Positions 29,849 to 41,000 of a stretch of 64,000 nt of DNA are shown one piece after another. Position numbers and translations under genes: made by a program. The notes under the pieces were generated by a model. It did not search any database. It saw only the letters and a list, made by a program, of their open reading frames with translations, and was not told where the DNA came from. The DNA lies in NCBI RefSeq assembly GCF_027887165.1, contig NC_077232.1, positions 8,599,800-8,663,799 on the forward strand, written 5' to 3'. The stretch comes from Monodelphis domestica. Lineage: Eukaryota > Chordata > Mammalia > Didelphimorphia > Didelphidae. Each line of letters starts with the position of its first letter. The first letter of the stretch is position 1.

Positions 29849-30493
29849 TAGTCTCCGGATTAAAGGGCCAGATTGGAATGGAGAGGAGGAGGAGTAACCC
29901 CGCCCCGGGCCGGACTCGCTCCCCCCCACCCCATGAAAGGATGGGGACTCACCCTGGGGGTGACAGAACAAAAACAAACAAGAAACTAATGGAAGCTCCT
30001 CCTGAAGGGCCATTCTTGGAGGCCAGGAGCTCGGAGTGTCCCTCCTGAAGCCTGGCCCCCTTCCCAGCACCCCCCAACCGGCCAGACCCCCTTCCCCCAC
30101 CCCCATGGCCTGCATCCAGAGCCCTCCAGCCTCTCTGCCCCCAAGCAAGGACCCCCGTGCCCAAGCCTTTCTCCCCTCCCCCTGGGGCTTCTCCATCCCT
30201 GCTGTATCCCCCCATGCATTCCCCATCCTCTGTGCCCTCAGAGTGGGGGCCCTGTCCCCAATGCCCCCATCTCTTCTTCTCCATGGCTGCCCCATGCCCC
30301 AGAAGCCTCTGCAGCCGCCAAGTGGCCCACCTCTGGTGCCCTTTGCCCTGTTGCCTTTCCAGCATCCCCTGCGGGCTGCCGCCCTCTGGTCCCCGGCCCT
30401 TAGTCCCTCTCGCTTGAATGCACTGGACCTTGCTCCTTGGAAGCGGCCGTGTGGTCATTTTGGAGGAGGGCGGCTCGTGGCTGGGGGAGCAGG

Positions 30494-33400
30494 ATGGGCC
30501 GGGACAGGGGCCTGCGAGAGGCCGAGGGGCCAGGGAAGAGCCCCCAGAGCCTGGGAGGCCTGCTGGTGCAGGTGGGAGGATGGGGTCGCTTCCAGATGGT
30601 CCACTTGGCCATCGTGACTGTGCCTTTTGCCTTTGTGGCCACCCACAGTTTTCTCCAGAACTTTACGGCCTCCATTCCTGAGCATCACTGCCGGAGCCCG
30701 GGCGAGCGCTGGCCGGTGGATGCCCAGGGACGCCGGGAGAGGTGCCTTCGCTTCCGAGGCAATGCCACCAACGAGACGGAGACCTGTGTGGAGGGCTGGC
30801 TGTACAACCTCTCTACGGTTCAGAGCACCATCGTTACCGAGGTACCAGCCAGGAGAGCCCAGGAGGAGGAGGAGGAGGAGGAGGAAGGCCGGCTCTGCTG
30901 GGGCCACAGCCTCACCACCCCCGGGGAGGGAGGGTCTGCTGTTTTCCCCATTTGGCAGAGGAGAAATCTGAGGCTTAAAAGGGAAAAAATGACTGGGCTG
31001 GAGTCCCACAGCTAGAGTGTCTGAGGCAGAATTCAAACTCAGGGCTTTCTGACTCTGAGTCTTGCCTACTTGTGTGTGAAGCCCCTGCCTAGTGCTCCGA
31101 AGGTTGTGAGAAGAAAAACTCCCGTGCCTTGGAGCTCACACTTTAGGAAGAAGAGAAATGCTTGGGGAACCGACCTGAGAAAAGATGAGAGAAATGGGGG
31201 CAGCTGAGTGGCTCAGGCCTAGAGATAGGAGGTCCTGAGTTTGAATCTGGCCGCAGAGGCAGGAGGTCACGCCAGAAGCTGAAAGACGAGGCCCCCCTTG
31301 GGGGAGGGGAAGTAGGACAGGCACACAGTAGAGGCTTCATAAATGCGTCTTGCCACGAGGGACTGAATTCAGCACTCGTCTGTGGGGTCTGGTCTGACGG
31401 AGGAGGCCCGGGACGTCCGGAGCTAGTCACCAAAGGCTGAGTCCTCCTGCTGCCCTCTAGACTCCCTTCTCCTCTCCCTCCGGGCTTCGGTGCCCTGCGC
31501 CCCCCCAGGCCTGGGAAGTGCAGGAGGGGCCCAGCCGGCCCTTCCCCATCCTGTGCCTCTGCCCCGCAGTGGGACCTGGTGTGCAGCCTGAAGAGCCTTC
31601 ACGGGGTGGCCCAGTCGGTCTACATGGCAGGAGTGTTCCTGGGGGCCGTCGTCTTCGGGGGCCTGGCGGACAGGTGAGGCCCGGCTGCCCGTCCAGGGCC
31701 GGAGCCCTTCCCAGAGGGGGGCCGTGGGGTTTGGGTCCCCCGAGCTCCCCGGCTTGGCCCTGCCAGACGACGGCCTTGGCGGAGCCTCTGCGCTCTCCTG
31801 GGGCTCTCGGGGGGCTCCTCCGGGCCGGGCCTGACCTGGCTCCTGCCCGGCAGGCTGGGCCGCCGGGCCGTGTTCCTCTGGTGCCTCCTTCAGGTGGCCT
31901 CTCTGAGCACAGGCGCCTCCCTGGCCCCCTCCTTCCCCATCTACTGCGTCTGCCGCTGCCTGTGTGGCTCGGGCATGTCCGGGGTGGTGCTCAACGGCTT
32001 GGGCCTGGGTGAGTAAGGCCGGAGGGACGAGGCTTCCCGGACCGGCTCCGGGTCGGCTCTGCGGGCTGAACTCGAGGCTGGGGCAGCCGGGTGGATGGGG
32101 GCCCCCCATGGGGGCCCCCAGCTCTGACTCTCCAAGACGTATACTTGAAGGATCCTCCCGGCGCTGACACGCTGCGGCCTCCCTGCTCGGGCAGCCTCTC
32201 GCGGCCCCTCCTCGAAGTCTGCCCTTCTGGGTCCGGCTGGGTGACGATGGCCGCCCTGCGGGGCCGTGTGCGGGGGCTGCCAGGCGTGGCAGTGACACGG
32301 CTCTGCCTCTCCCCAGTTCTGGAGTGGACGCCACCGTCTCGCCGGGCAGCAGTGTCTGGCTTCCTTTCCGTCGTTCTCAGCCTGGGGCAGCTCAATCTGG
32401 CCTTTTTGGCTTTTGGCCTCCGGCACTGGAGGCACCTGCAGCTGGTTGCTGGAGCACCCTTTGCCCTCTGCTTCCTCTGTAGCTGGTGAGCACCCCAGGG
32501 GCTGGGTCCGACCACCTGCTGTGGAGCGGGTCATAGGAAGACTCGAACTCGGGCCACTGAGCTCTGGGGGATGGGAGCAGGCCTGGTTAGGCTGAGGCCT
32601 GACCTCTGACTTTGCAGGTGGCTTCCAGAATCTGTTCGGTGGCTGATGGTGAGGCGGCACCTTCCAGGGGCCCTGCGGGCCTTGAGACTGGTGGCGGGGA
32701 TCAACAGGATGCCCACAGCCGGGATCCAGCTCTCCGTGGAGGTGAGGAAGGGAAGGGGCTGGCCGCTCAGGAGCCCCTCTTCCCACTAGCTCCAGGACAT
32801 GTCTGGCCCCTAAGACCCCTTTTCTTCCCACAGATGCTGGAATCAGACTATTCCCAAGAAGAGGCAGGAAGAACTCAGGGGTCCTCTGCCCTGGACCTGT
32901 TTCGATCTCGAGAGATGCTGGTCCTGTTGGCTTGTATCATGTGCATTTGGTGAGTGGGGATGCGGACACAGAGAGAAACCAGGAAAGTTGGGGATTAGGA
33001 TGGGGAACAGAAATGGGGTGGCAAAGCTGGAAGGAAGTCCTCCAGGAGGAACCTCGGGATATAGAACACAGAACATCAGAGCTAGGGGGGACCTTGGAAC
33101 ACAGAATACAAAACATTAGTTAGAAGGAACCTTGGAACAGAATATCACAGCACAGATGAACCTTAGAGCATAGGACAGCAGAGATAAAGGGGACCTTGGG
33201 ACGTGGGACATCAGAGTGAGGAGGGATGGAACAAAGAACATGGAGCATCTGAGCTAGGACATTAGGAACTGTGGGACACAACATAAAAAGACACCTTGGA
33301 ACGTCCACCAGAGCTTGGAACATAGAACTTCAGCGCTAGAAGAGACCTTGGAACACAGAATACAATATTAAGACTAGAAGAGACCTTGGAACAGAACACA

Positions 33401-35410
33401 GAATAGAGCTAGAAGAGACCTTGGAACAGAACACAGAATAGAGCTAGAAGTGACCTTGGAACAGAACACAGAATAGAGCTAGAAGAGACCTTGGAACAGA
33501 ACACAGAATAGAGCTAGAAGAGACCTTGGAACATAGAACATTAGAGTTAGGAGGGACCTTAGAGTATAGCACATCAGAGATTTTAAAAAAAGACCTTGAA
33601 ACACAGGACATCAAAGCTTCAGTGGATCTTAGAACATAGAATGCAGAACAGAGCTGGAGGATCTTTAGAACATGGAATATCCGAGTCAGAAGAGACCTTG
33701 GAACACAGAACATTTGAGTTAGGAGGGATCCTAGAGCCTAGAACATCAGAGCTAGGAGAGGTCTTCAAACATAGAACGTCCGAGCTCAGATGTTTGAGGC
33801 CGTCTAGCCTGGCTCTCTCACTTTACAAATGAGGAAGATGGAGCTCCAAGTAGTAAGGACCAGGTTTGCCCAGAGTAAGTGGCAGGAGAAGATGTGAACC
33901 TGGGTGCCCAGGCTCCTGGCTGCAGGCATGTCTCAGGGGAGGTGCTTTTGTAGGGAAGGCGAGTCAGGCAGGAATGGGAACGGGAAGCTTTTGTGTGAAC
34001 CCCCCGCCCCCCTCCTCTCCCCTCTCATCCCCAGGTTCTCTGCCAGCCTTTCCTTGTATTCCCTGGCCTTGAATCTTCAGCGTTTCCCTGGGGAAAACCC
34101 CTACCTAGTCCAGATTATCCTGGGGGTCATAGACATCCCCTTTCGCCTGCTGGTGCCCAAGCTGGCCAACTGCCTAGGACGCAAGCTTACCCTGGTCTCC
34201 TGCCTGATGCTCGGAGCAGGACTCGTGCTGGGGACCACCCCAGTGCCACAGGGTGGGTCTGGGTGCATTGGGTCACGGGCCATCTGCAGAAATGGGGGAG
34301 ACATGGAAGGGCAGATCTGGACCTTCAACTCCTCAGCCTCCCCTTCCTTGGGACTAGAAGCTGGGACAAGGACTTGGGGCAACTTGGGTGGGAAAAGGCT
34401 TTGGGAGGGGGAGGTTGCCAGGGCCCCGAGAAGGAAAGCTGGGCAGACGAGGGAACCCTGGACTCTAGTCCCAGCCATGACACATCCTCCTCTCAGGGAA
34501 CCTCAGCTTCTTCCTCTCTACGAGGAGATGGTCTCTAAGGTTCCTTTCTCCTCTGATGTTCTACGGTTCTCCTGGCTCAGACATTTGGGGTTCTTCCCAG
34601 CCCCGATGGTCTGGGTTCTAAGGCTTGGCCCTCCCCCACTCTGACCTCCTGGATCCCTGGGCCGGGGTGACGCCTCCATCCTCCCCAATTCTCCCCTGCC
34701 TGGGTTCCTGGCCTTCCAGCCAGCGCCCTAGATCCGCACTCCCCCTGAGCTGTCCAGTGTCCCGCCTTGATTCCAGCCTCTGCCCCCTTGTGCCCACCAC
34801 AGAGCTGGGCCGCCTTCGGATGGGACTGTCCGTGCTGGCCAAGGGGCTGATGTCCGCCTCCCTCAGCTGCACCGTGCTCCTCGCCTCAGAGCTCTTCCCC
34901 ACCTCCATCCGGTGAGTGCCTGGTTCGGTGCACCTCCCATCCCGGCTCCAGGGGCCACACGCTTGGCGGGATGGGGGGGTGGCCTTCAAGTGGGGGGCTC
35001 TGCGAAGCGAGCACTTGGGAGGCGCCTACTGCACGAGCAGGACACCCCGAGAGCGAATGCCGGCCTTGGCTTTGCCCCAAGCTGGGTGACCCTGGCAAGG
35101 CCTTCCTTCCAAGAAAGGCTGGGAGGAGGCCCTCTCCAGGGCCCCGAGCCCTCCCGCGGGCCCAAGCCTGGCCGCTGATCTCGCCTCTCTGCTGCTTTGC
35201 AGGCTGACTGGGTTGGGGATCACCAACATGGTGGGCCACCTGGGCGGGGCCGTCGCCCCCCTGGTCCTGCTGGCAGGCACCGCCAACGCCCTGCTGCCCC
35301 CCTTGCTTTTTGGCATCATTGCTCTGGCGGGCGGCTTCCTAGTTGTCTTCTTGCCTGAGACGAAGGGTCTGCCCTTGCCCGACACCTTGGAGCAAGCCCA
35401 GAGCCAGTAG
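30494..35410 (+). CDS. SLC22A organic-anion-transporter-clade protein, 9 exons, 516 aa
   Basis: Exons: 30494-30841, 31570-31673, 31854-32008, 32317-32485, 32618-32741, 32834-32949, 34035-34252, 34803-34911, 35203-35410 (TAG). All junctions are canonical and in phase. It is a 12-helix major-facilitator transporter of the SLC22 OAT branch; members move organic anions across epithelial plasma membranes. Visible hallmarks: GGWGRFQ at the N-terminus, a glycosylated first loop (NFT, NAT, NET, NLS sequons), STIVTEWDLVCS, the motif-A loop [25 protein letters not shown] and the C-terminal [13 protein letters not shown]. The ATG has a strong context (A at -3, G at +4) but gives about 18 more residues before GGWGRFQ than known OATs. 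I cannot tell the orthologue (SLC22A20-, A12- or A7-like features mix), so no symbol. It lies head-to-head with PPP2R5B and upstream of ATG2A. Confidence 0.93.
31195..31345 (+). mobile_element. SINE head plus L2-like tail in SLC22A intron 1
   Basis: GGGGGCAGCTGAGTGGCTCA, CTAGAGATAGGAGGTCCTGA and TTTGAATCTGG form a SINE head truncated after about 60 bp. GGCACACAGTAGAGGCTTCA and TAAATGCGTCTT follow, an L2-type end. Confidence 0.65.
33040..33790 (+). repeat. ~33-45-bp minisatellite in SLC22A intron 6
   Basis: About 18 diverged units of the form GAACACAGAACATCAGAGCT then AGAAGAGACCTTG. The most regular part is 33370-33530 with GGAACAGAACACAGAATAGA repeats. It ends by running into a core-SINE-like tail at 33790-33910 (CACTTTACAAATGAGGAAGA). 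Confidence 0.93.
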
Positions 35411-37680
35411 GTGACCTCCCCCTCTTCTCTGTCCCCCCCTGCCCAACCCCGACACCCCAGAACTGCCTGCTCTGCCCCCTGGCTCCCGGGAGCTCCCCGA
35501 TGGGGGAAACGGGAGGGGAACGCCCGGGAACAAGGGGGAAACGGAGCTCCCGTCCCCAGGGTGCGGAGATGCTGGAGCCGACTGCTGAGGACGCCGTGGC
35601 CGGGGGCCCTGCAGACCAAGCTCTGACGACAGCCCGCATCTGCCCCGGAGGAGCGCCACGTCTCGTCCTGCCTCCCAGGCTCTCCTTCACGCGGGGAGTT
35701 TCCCCAGCTGGGGGGGGGTCGAGGCTCAGTCAGGGGCCTCTTATTACACATTGACTCGCTCATTCGGTCATTCCTTTGCTCTTTGCGAGTCAGCCGCGGG
35801 CTCAGCCACGAGGGCTGTGGAGGAGCGGACGAGAGGCAGGACACGCCGTGGAGGGCCCGTGTTGGACTCGGTGACCCTCCGCAGTCTGCCGGGCCTCCTC
35901 ATCCTCCATCGCTGGGCCTCCAAGCAGGGCCCTCCTCGCTCCGAGGCCCTGGCATTCTGCCCCACCGCCTGACCCTGGATGGTCCTTCTGGAGGGAGGGA
36001 GTCCCTTGTCCCTGGAAGCCTCCACACGGAGGCTGGCGCTCTTTGCCATTAAGGCCCTTTGGGGGGGCTCTCCCAGCCCGCCTCTCTTGGCTACCTCCCT
36101 GGCCTCCCCCTCTTCGGGCTCCAGGCCCTGCAGTCTTCCTAAAGCCCTCGGTGAACACCTCCTGGAGTAACCCCTTTCTGGCCTGGCTGAGAGAGGCCCG
36201 GCTTCTCCTCCTGGAAGCCTTGGCCCCTTTCCTCAGCCTCAGTTTCCTCATCTGTAAAATGAAGACGTTGAACCAGAGCTCTTTGCCTTTCTGGGCCTGT
36301 GCCGGGCCGCGGGGCCGAGGAAAGCCCTTCTCACACCCGCTTCTCAAAGCCCGCACGAAACAGCCACGATTAAGAGGGAAAGAACAGAGTTTTCAGATGC
36401 CAGTGTAGACCCTTGGAAGAGGCATCTTCCTGCTGTCAGTCATGTTCTACACGCACATTCCCGTGCCCTTGTTCAAAATCATTTGGACCCGGGCCCTGTG
36501 CCCCCGCCTCTGGGCCTCTGGCCCAGGGTTCAATTCTGAAGGCCTCTCACAAATCCTTCCTCTTATCTTCCTAGAGGTCAGCAAAAGCAGCCCAGCTCCT
36601 GGGCGACATTGGCTAAAGGACAGCCTTCCCAACAGGCAGTAGAGCTCCGGACCCTGAGTCTTGAAGGCCAGAGTTCAAATCCTGCCTCAGACTATTTATT
36701 AGCTGTACGACCTTGGACAGGTCACTGTGTGCCTCGGTTTCCTCCCCCTTAAAGTGGGCATAATACCAAGATGGCGGCAAGGATCCAATGAGCTCCCAGG
36801 AGCTCAGCCCCTGTCCCAGGTCCACATCCAAGGACAAAAGTGGTTTCCTGTTACCTCGGACAGCAAACCAGGGGGCTGGGGACATCTAGCCCCTTCTGCC
36901 CTCTTCAGTATTCTCACACACATACTCTATGATGGGAGTTTTCCTTGCTAGCCTTCACTTCCCAAGGGCCATCTCCCACCTCTGAGCCTTTGCCCCTGTC
37001 CACATGGAAATCTAGAGATCCCCCGTGTATTTAGTTGGGAGGTAGAGAGCCAGGTTTTGACCTTGTCACAGGAGAGGCTCCCCCTGAGGGAAGGTCCCTC
37101 TTCACGGGACATAGACATCCACTCCAGGTGGGAGGCAGAGCCCATCTGGAGTCAAGTAGCTCTTTTTGTCTCCAGAAGCCTTTCTCAGTATATCACACCC
37201 TCCTTCCTAGGATGGAACTCTGAGTCAGGCAGGATGCACATAAGGGGCCCAGCCCACTCCTGTCCTGGGCCAAGGGAGATGCCTCCCAGCCCCCAACAAG
37301 GGTCTTGCCCTGCCCTGCCCTGCCCTGCCCTGCCCTTCCCCTGGGCTCCTGGTGCCTCCAAGGTCAAGTTCTTGGCTTGGCATTCAATGCCCCGCCCTGT
37401 TTCCCACGTGACACCAGACTAGCCTTCTGACCAGCCTGAGTTCCCCACAAGTAGGGTCTCTCCCCAGTTGGGACCCCTTAGTTCTGTCTCGAATAGTTCC
37501 CCAAAACTTTCTGGGGTAGAGTGTGGCTCAAGCCCCAGGACTGCCCCTTATTACTTGGGTGATCACGATAAAGTTCTTCTTTTCCTCTCCCAGAGCATCA
37601 GTTTCCCCACCTGTAAAAACAAGGGGGCTGGACACCATAATGAGGGTACAGCCCTCTCGAGCTTCAGAGGCAATTGAACC
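35411..37680. other. SLC22A-ATG2A intergenic stretch
   Basis: Presumed SLC22A 3' UTR, then intergenic DNA. I see no AATAAA close to the stop. Core-SINE/MIR fragments lie at about 36230-36290 (CCTCAGTTTCCTCATCTGTA) and 36655-36760 (TTATTAGCTGTACGACCTTG). A (CCCTG)n run is at 37308-37336. AAGATGGCGGC occurs at 36768-36778. No further gene is supported. Confidence 0.6.
37403..37412 (+). promoter_or_regulatory. CLEAR-like E-box upstream of ATG2A
   Basis: CCCACGTGAC, with CACGTG at 37405-37410, matches 8 of 10 positions of the CLEAR consensus GTCACGTGAC bound by TFEB/TFE3. It lies about 670 bp upstream of the ATG2A start codon. Occupancy is not shown. Confidence 0.3.
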
Positions 37681-37689
37681 GACACTGTC

Positions 37690-38075
37690 CCTTTAATTCC
37701 CGACCTAGTTGTTGGGGGCGGGGTTGCACATGCGCATTGAGCTTCGGGACTTATTTCTTACTCCCCGCCATCACATGTTCTTTCCTCATCCCGGAGGGAT
37801 CAAGGCATCCGTGGCCGAGCGTAAAGCGCAGGCGCACTTCTTCATCGTGGGACCTATGTCGTTCCGCGAGAAGCCGGGGCTCTTTCTGGCGCCCCGCCCT
37901 GACGACCAATCAGCGAGCCTCACTCTCCATACCCGCCAATGGCAACGAGACGGAGGCGTGGTCAGGCAGCGGGGGCGCGGCCTGGCGCCGGGCTAAGCGG
38001 CGGGCCGAGCCGGGGACTCGAGTGAGCGGCGGGGCCGGCGGCGAGCTCTGGCGGGCGGGAAGGTGAATCCCGGCC
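37690..38075 (+). promoter_or_regulatory. ATG2A CpG promoter with paired CCAAT boxes
   Basis: GC-rich and TATA-less. Two forward CCAAT boxes at 37906-37910 and 37936-37940 are exactly 30 bp apart, about three helical turns, as is common for paired NF-Y sites. NRF1-like cores (TGCGCA at 37731-37736; GCGCAGGCGCA at 37825-37835) lie upstream. Transcription probably starts between 37960 and 38060. Confidence 0.6.
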
Positions 38076-41000
38076 ATGTCGCGCTGGCTGTGGCCGTGGT
38101 CGAGCTGCATGAAAAAGCGAGCCTGCCGCTACCTGCTGCAGCACTACCTGGGCCACTTCCTGCAGGAGCGGCTGAGCCTGGAGCAGCTCAGCCTGGACCT
38201 ATACCAGGGCAGCGGCGGGCTACGGGATATCCACCTGGACGTGTGGGTGAGCGACCGGGGCCGGGGCTGGGACTGGGACAGCCAGGGGGCAGGGACGGCC
38301 GGGGCTGAGGGGGCAACTAGGACAACAGGCCCCAGCCTCCGGCCTTCGAGGGCTCCCATTGCACAGATTGGGCAAAGCGAGGCCCGGGTTGCCCCCATCC
38401 CCCTCGATAGGGGGAGGGGCAGTGGGTGGAGGCAGCCCCCAGCCCTCAGGAGGGGAATCCCCTCCATCCAGCCCGCCACTGACCGGGAGAGCTTTGGGGA
38501 GAGGGCTCTTAGGGCTGGAGGGGAAGGAGGGGCAGGAGGGGCAGAGAGCTGGAGGGAGGCTTTCAGAGTCTCTTTGGGGCTGGGGGGTGGCAGGGCAGCC
38601 CCTTGCCCCCAGGGCACAGGACCAGAGCCCCATGGGCTCAGCAGGGATGGAGCTGGAGCCCAGGGGCTCAGATTTGGAGTGGGACCCCCCCCCCTGCCCT
38701 TGGGCAGGATGAGGAACCAGGTGGGGGTGTCCAGGGGCTGAGGGGTGCCCAGAGAGGCAGCCACTTGCTGAGTCGGTGCCCTGGGCCACCCACCTGCCTG
38801 GCATCCCTGATGTCAACAACCCACGTCAGTCATGGTGTGTTGATCAACATGCCATGGGACTGTTTGGCAACACTTGTCACTTCCGGCAGGGGCCTGGGGC
38901 AGGGGAGGGGGGCTGGGGAGAGGGGAAAGGCCTGGGGCCTGGGCCAGCAGAGAGTGGGGAGGGGAGGAGGGAAGGCCTGGGCCCGGGGCGGCAGAGGGTG
39001 GGGGGAAAGCCCGGGCCAGGGGGCCGCAGGGGGGGCAGCAGAGGAAGGGGATGGGGGTGGCATCTTGGTTCTGGGGGAAGAGCGAGGGGGGAGCAGGCTG
39101 CCAGGGACCCTGAAGCAGGGGAGGGAAGGCAGGTGCCCAGGGTAGGGGGTCCTGCGGGGTGGGGGGCGGCAGGGGGCAGGGATGGGCCAGTCAGGGTGAT
39201 TCAGGCTCAGCTGACCTAAACCTTCATGGCAGGAACTACAAATTATAGCTTTCAGGAACTGACACCCAAATGTGGGACTCTTCCCCTGACCAGGGCCCTG
39301 TCCTGAGCCCCGAGGCCAAGGCCCCCAAGTCTGGGGAGGCCGATTGCCGAGTCCCCCCCCCCCCCCCCCAGGCTCCTTGGCACAGTCCCTAAGGATAGGA
39401 CCTGGGGGAGGCCGGGAGAAGTGGGAAGGGGTTCGAGCTGGGGGCATGCAGGGCAGAAAGGCAGGCTCAGCCCTGAGGGATCCTGGGAGGCTGGGCAGAA
39501 GGGGCAGACTTGGGAGAGGTCAGGGAAAAAGCAGGGCCAGGGCAGAGGAAGGGGCTTCCCAAGAAGGGGAGGGAGGAAGACTTCTACCTCTGACCTGTGA
39601 CCTCAGCAGCTGGGCTGGTCTTGTGCCAGCTCCTCCTCCGCCATCCCAGCCACACCCCCTCTCCTCCCCTGGAGCCTAACAAAACAAGGGCTGACACTCG
39701 CCGTACCCCTTCCCTGCTGGGGCTCCCCAATGCCCCCTCCCTGGCTGGGGCTCCCCTCATCTCCCCCCTCCCTGTCCCCCCTCCCCCCCACTGGGAACTG
39801 CAGGTGTCAAAGGTCCCCTGGGAGGCAGCCGTGGCCCCGTGTGCCACAATGCCCGGAGCAGGGCAGGGGGCTCTGCCAGGGCCCTCACCTGCACCTCTGG
39901 GCCTGAGGCAGGGGCTTCTGGGAGCCTCAATCTCCTGCTCTGTAAAAGAGGAGCTTGGCTTTGCCTCAGGCTCTGCTGCTAGGCCTGTGCTGCCCCATAC
40001 CAGCAGCACCCTCACCTTGGGCCAGTCATTTAATCTCTTCAGGCTCCCTCTCCTAATCTGCTCAGCCCACCTGCCCCACCCCCAGACTCCTGCAAATGAG
40101 CCCACCTGGGCAGGTTTTCATTTTCTTTTCCAGCTCATTTTACAAGTGAAGAAACTGAGGCAGGCCGGTGAAAGGTCTTGCCCAGGGTCCTGCCGCTAAG
40201 CGTTTGAGCATGTATTTGAACTTCCTGCCTGGCCCCCCTTAGTCACTGTTAGCTCTGCTGGGGAGGAGGAGCCACGAGGCCCCCTCGGTGAGGGGAGGCC
40301 CCCTGGGGCCGCCCCCTGACCCCCACTTGGCCCTTGAATCCTAGTCGGTGAATGAGCTGCTGGAATCCGTGGAATCCCCCCTGGAACTGGTGGATGGCTT
40401 CGTGGGCTCCATCGAGGTGGCGGTGCCCTGGGCTGCCCTCCTCACTGACCACTGCACCATGCAGGTGTCTGGCCTGCAGCTCACCCTGCGGCCACGGAGC
40501 GGGCAAGGTGAGGCCGAGGCAGGAGGGAGGAGGGGCCCGGGATGCTGGGCTGTGGGGGGCCTCGGTCCTGACCCCCGCCTCCCCTAGGGCCCGGGATGGC
40601 CGAGTCTCAGAGCTGGACCTCCTGCATGACCACCAGCCTGCAGCTAGCCCAGGAGTGCCTTCGGGAGGGGGCCCCCGAGCCCACCGAGCCCCCCCAGCCC
40701 CTGGAGGGCCTGGAGATGTTCGCCCAGACCATTGAGACCGGTGAGTGGGCGGGGGGGGCTGGGCCCATCTGGGGGGCTGAGTCGGGTCTGACCCCGTCTC
40801 CCCCCTCCCCAGTTCTTCGAAGAATCAAAGTGACCTTCCTGGACACGATCGTGCGGGTGGAGCACACGCCCGGCGGCGGCAGCGACAGCAACATGGCCCT
40901 CGAGGTCCACATTCAGAGGTGGGGAGCCGTGCCCAGCCCTTTCCCACCTCCACACCTCTGCCCTGGGGTGCCCAGCCTGCAGGCCGCCGCCTCCACGGAG

